Origin: Haemophilus sp. C1
GTDB lineage: Bacteria > Pseudomonadota > Gammaproteobacteria > Enterobacterales > Pasteurellaceae
Direction of reading: 5' to 3'
Assembly: GCF_001276515.1 (NCBI RefSeq)
Contig: NZ_LDVZ01000008.1
Location: 1-64,000 of the forward strand
DNA: 64,000 nt
Of the stretch, positions 62,936 through 64,000 are shown in pieces (positions within the stretch are counted from its first letter, which is position 1; each line of letters starts with the position of its first letter). A program made the position numbers and the translations under genes. The notes below the pieces were generated by a model, which saw only the letters and a list, made by a program, of their open reading frames with translations, was not told the DNA's origin and did not search any database.

Positions 62936-63988
62936 ATGAGTACGTTGTTAATTGATTTAGAAGGAAAAGAGTTGGAACAAGAGGAAGTTGAGTTACTTTC
63001 TCACCCTCTTGTTGCGGGATTGATTTTATTTACTCGAAATTTTGAAGACAGAGAACAAATTCAAGAATTAATTCGTTCTGTTCGTCTGCGAGTGAAAAAG
63101 CCTTTATTGATTACGGTGGATCAAGAAGGTGGACGAGTTCAACGTTTCCGTGATGGATTCACAATGTTACCTTCAATGCAGGCTTTTCAAGAAACATTGT
63201 CAGCAACTGAACAAGTGAGTTTTGCTAAAGAAGCGGGTTGGCAAATGGCGGCAGAAATGATTGCCTTGGATATTGACTTGAGTTTTGCGCCGGTGTTGGA
63301 TTTGGGGCATGAATGTCGGGCGATTGGTGATCGTAGTTTTTCATCTGATGTAAAAAGTGCGGTAAATTTAGCAACCGCTTTTATCGATGGTATGCATCAA
63401 GCAGGTATGGCATCTACAGGTAAACATTTTCCGGGTCATGGCCATGTATTAGCCGATTCTCATTTAGAAACGCCTTATGATGATCGCGCAAAAGACGAAA
63501 TTTTTAGTTGTGATCTCCAACCTTTCCAACAGTTGATTTCACAAAATAAACTCGATGCCATTATGCCTGCGCATGTCATTTATAGACAATGTGATAGTCA
63601 ACCAGCAAGCGGTTCAGAATATTGGTTAAAAGAAATCTTACGAAAACAACTAAATTTCCAAGGTGCAATTTTTTCAGATGATCTCGGTATGAAAGGTGCT
63701 GGCGTAATGGGCAATTTTGTAGAGCGTAGCAAAAAAGCACTCAATGCAGGTTGTGATCTTTTATTACTGTGCAATGAACGTGAAGGTGTCATTCAAGTAT
63801 TAGATAATCTAAAACTTACTGAAAATGAACCGCACTTTATGGCTCGTCAAGCTCGCTTAAAAAATTTATTTAAGCGTAGAATGATTAAGTGGAATGACCT
63901 GGTTTTAGATCAACGTTGGAAAATGAATCACCGAAATCTCGCAGATATTCAAAGCCGTTGGCTAGATATTCAGGCCGCAAAAAAATGA
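62936..63988 (+). CDS. nagZ: Beta-N-acetylhexosaminidase NagZ
   Basis: The 350-residue cytoplasmic glycoside hydrolase (family 3) removes N-acetylglucosamine from anhydro-muropeptides in peptidoglycan recycling. [12 protein letters not shown], the catalytic-loop His-Asp region [18 protein letters not shown] and the nucleophile Asp in [11 protein letters not shown] are all present. It starts 3 bases after ycfL; hinT, ycfL and nagZ are probably one transcript. The gene is complete, ending 12 bases before the window end. Confidence 0.96.
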   Translation: MSTLLIDLEGKELEQEEVELLSHPLVAGLILFTRNFEDREQIQELIRSVRLRVKKPLLITVDQEGGRVQRFRDGFTMLPSMQAFQETLSATEQVSFAKEAGWQMAAEMIALDIDLSFAPVLDLGHECRAIGDRSFSSDVKSAVNLATAFIDGMHQAGMASTGKHFPGHGHVLADSHLETPYDDRAKDEIFSCDLQPFQQLISQNKLDAIMPAHVIYRQCDSQPASGSEYWLKEILRKQLNFQGAIFSDDLGMKGAGVMGNFVERSKKALNAGCDLLLLCNEREGVIQVLDNLKLTENEPHFMARQARLKNLFKRRMIKWNDLVLDQRWKMNHRNLADIQSRWLDIQAAKK

Positions 63989-64000
63989 TTGATTGTCGAT

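Overview
The window reads as a chromosomal segment of Haemophilus influenzae or a very close relative such as H. haemolyticus or H. aegyptius. It is AT-rich, carries at least 40 perfect copies of the Haemophilus DNA uptake signal core AAGTGCGGT or its complement, and its proteins match H. influenzae families closely. I cannot fix the species. Nearly all genes are housekeeping genes. No tRNA, rRNA, CRISPR array, prophage or simple-repeat phase-variation tract was seen.

Layout. (1) 96-7199: envelope biogenesis run uppS-cdsA-rseP-bamA-skp-lpxD. (2) 7368-10435, minus strand: tsf, rpsB with its S2-type leader, an ACT-domain gene and a methyltransferase gene. (3) 10472-13063: two decayed IS3-family copies flanking raiA. 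(4) 13097-23229: gor, yajG/bolA divergent pair, then the complete Na+-NQR operon nqrABCDEF with its maturation genes apbE and nqrM. (5) 23346-31514: mnmA, pgeF, rluD, bamD, smpB, pfkA, a lipoprotein gene, yaaA and the competence gene dprA with a candidate CRP-S site. (6) 31795-36956: leuABCD with promoter, leader peptide leuL and attenuator. (7) 36986-47790: three more IS3-family remnants enclosing alaA, menF-menD-menH, an MHS-type transporter, a loiP-like protease and an mtr-like permease. (8) 47835-56196: an IgA1-protease autotransporter gene whose start codon appears lost, then recF-dnaN-dnaA. (9) 56196-63988: rpmH-rnpA-yidD-yidC-mnmE, a scrap of mntP, ppiD, hinT, a ycfL-like lipoprotein gene and nagZ.

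How parts work together. RseP, BamA, Skp, LpxD and BamD serve outer-membrane assembly. NqrA-F, ApbE and NqrM form one respiratory sodium pump plus its cofactor-insertion machinery, and MenF/D/H supply early menaquinone steps. DprA and the uptake signals belong to natural transformation. Rpl34 (rpmH), RnpA, YidD and YidC form the conserved translation, RNA-processing and membrane-insertion cluster.

Two observations stand out. First, the iga gene is open and complete from signal peptide to beta-barrel, with its catalytic Ser288, but the expected start codon reads ATA. Second, every well-preserved IS remnant end carries a hairpin plus T-run directed into the element, and most of these ends sit right behind the 3' end of a host gene. 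At least two copies keep the stem through paired base changes. The IS remnants may now act as terminators between convergent genes. From memory of the Rd KW20 gene order, the IS copies also lie at most of the synteny breakpoints.
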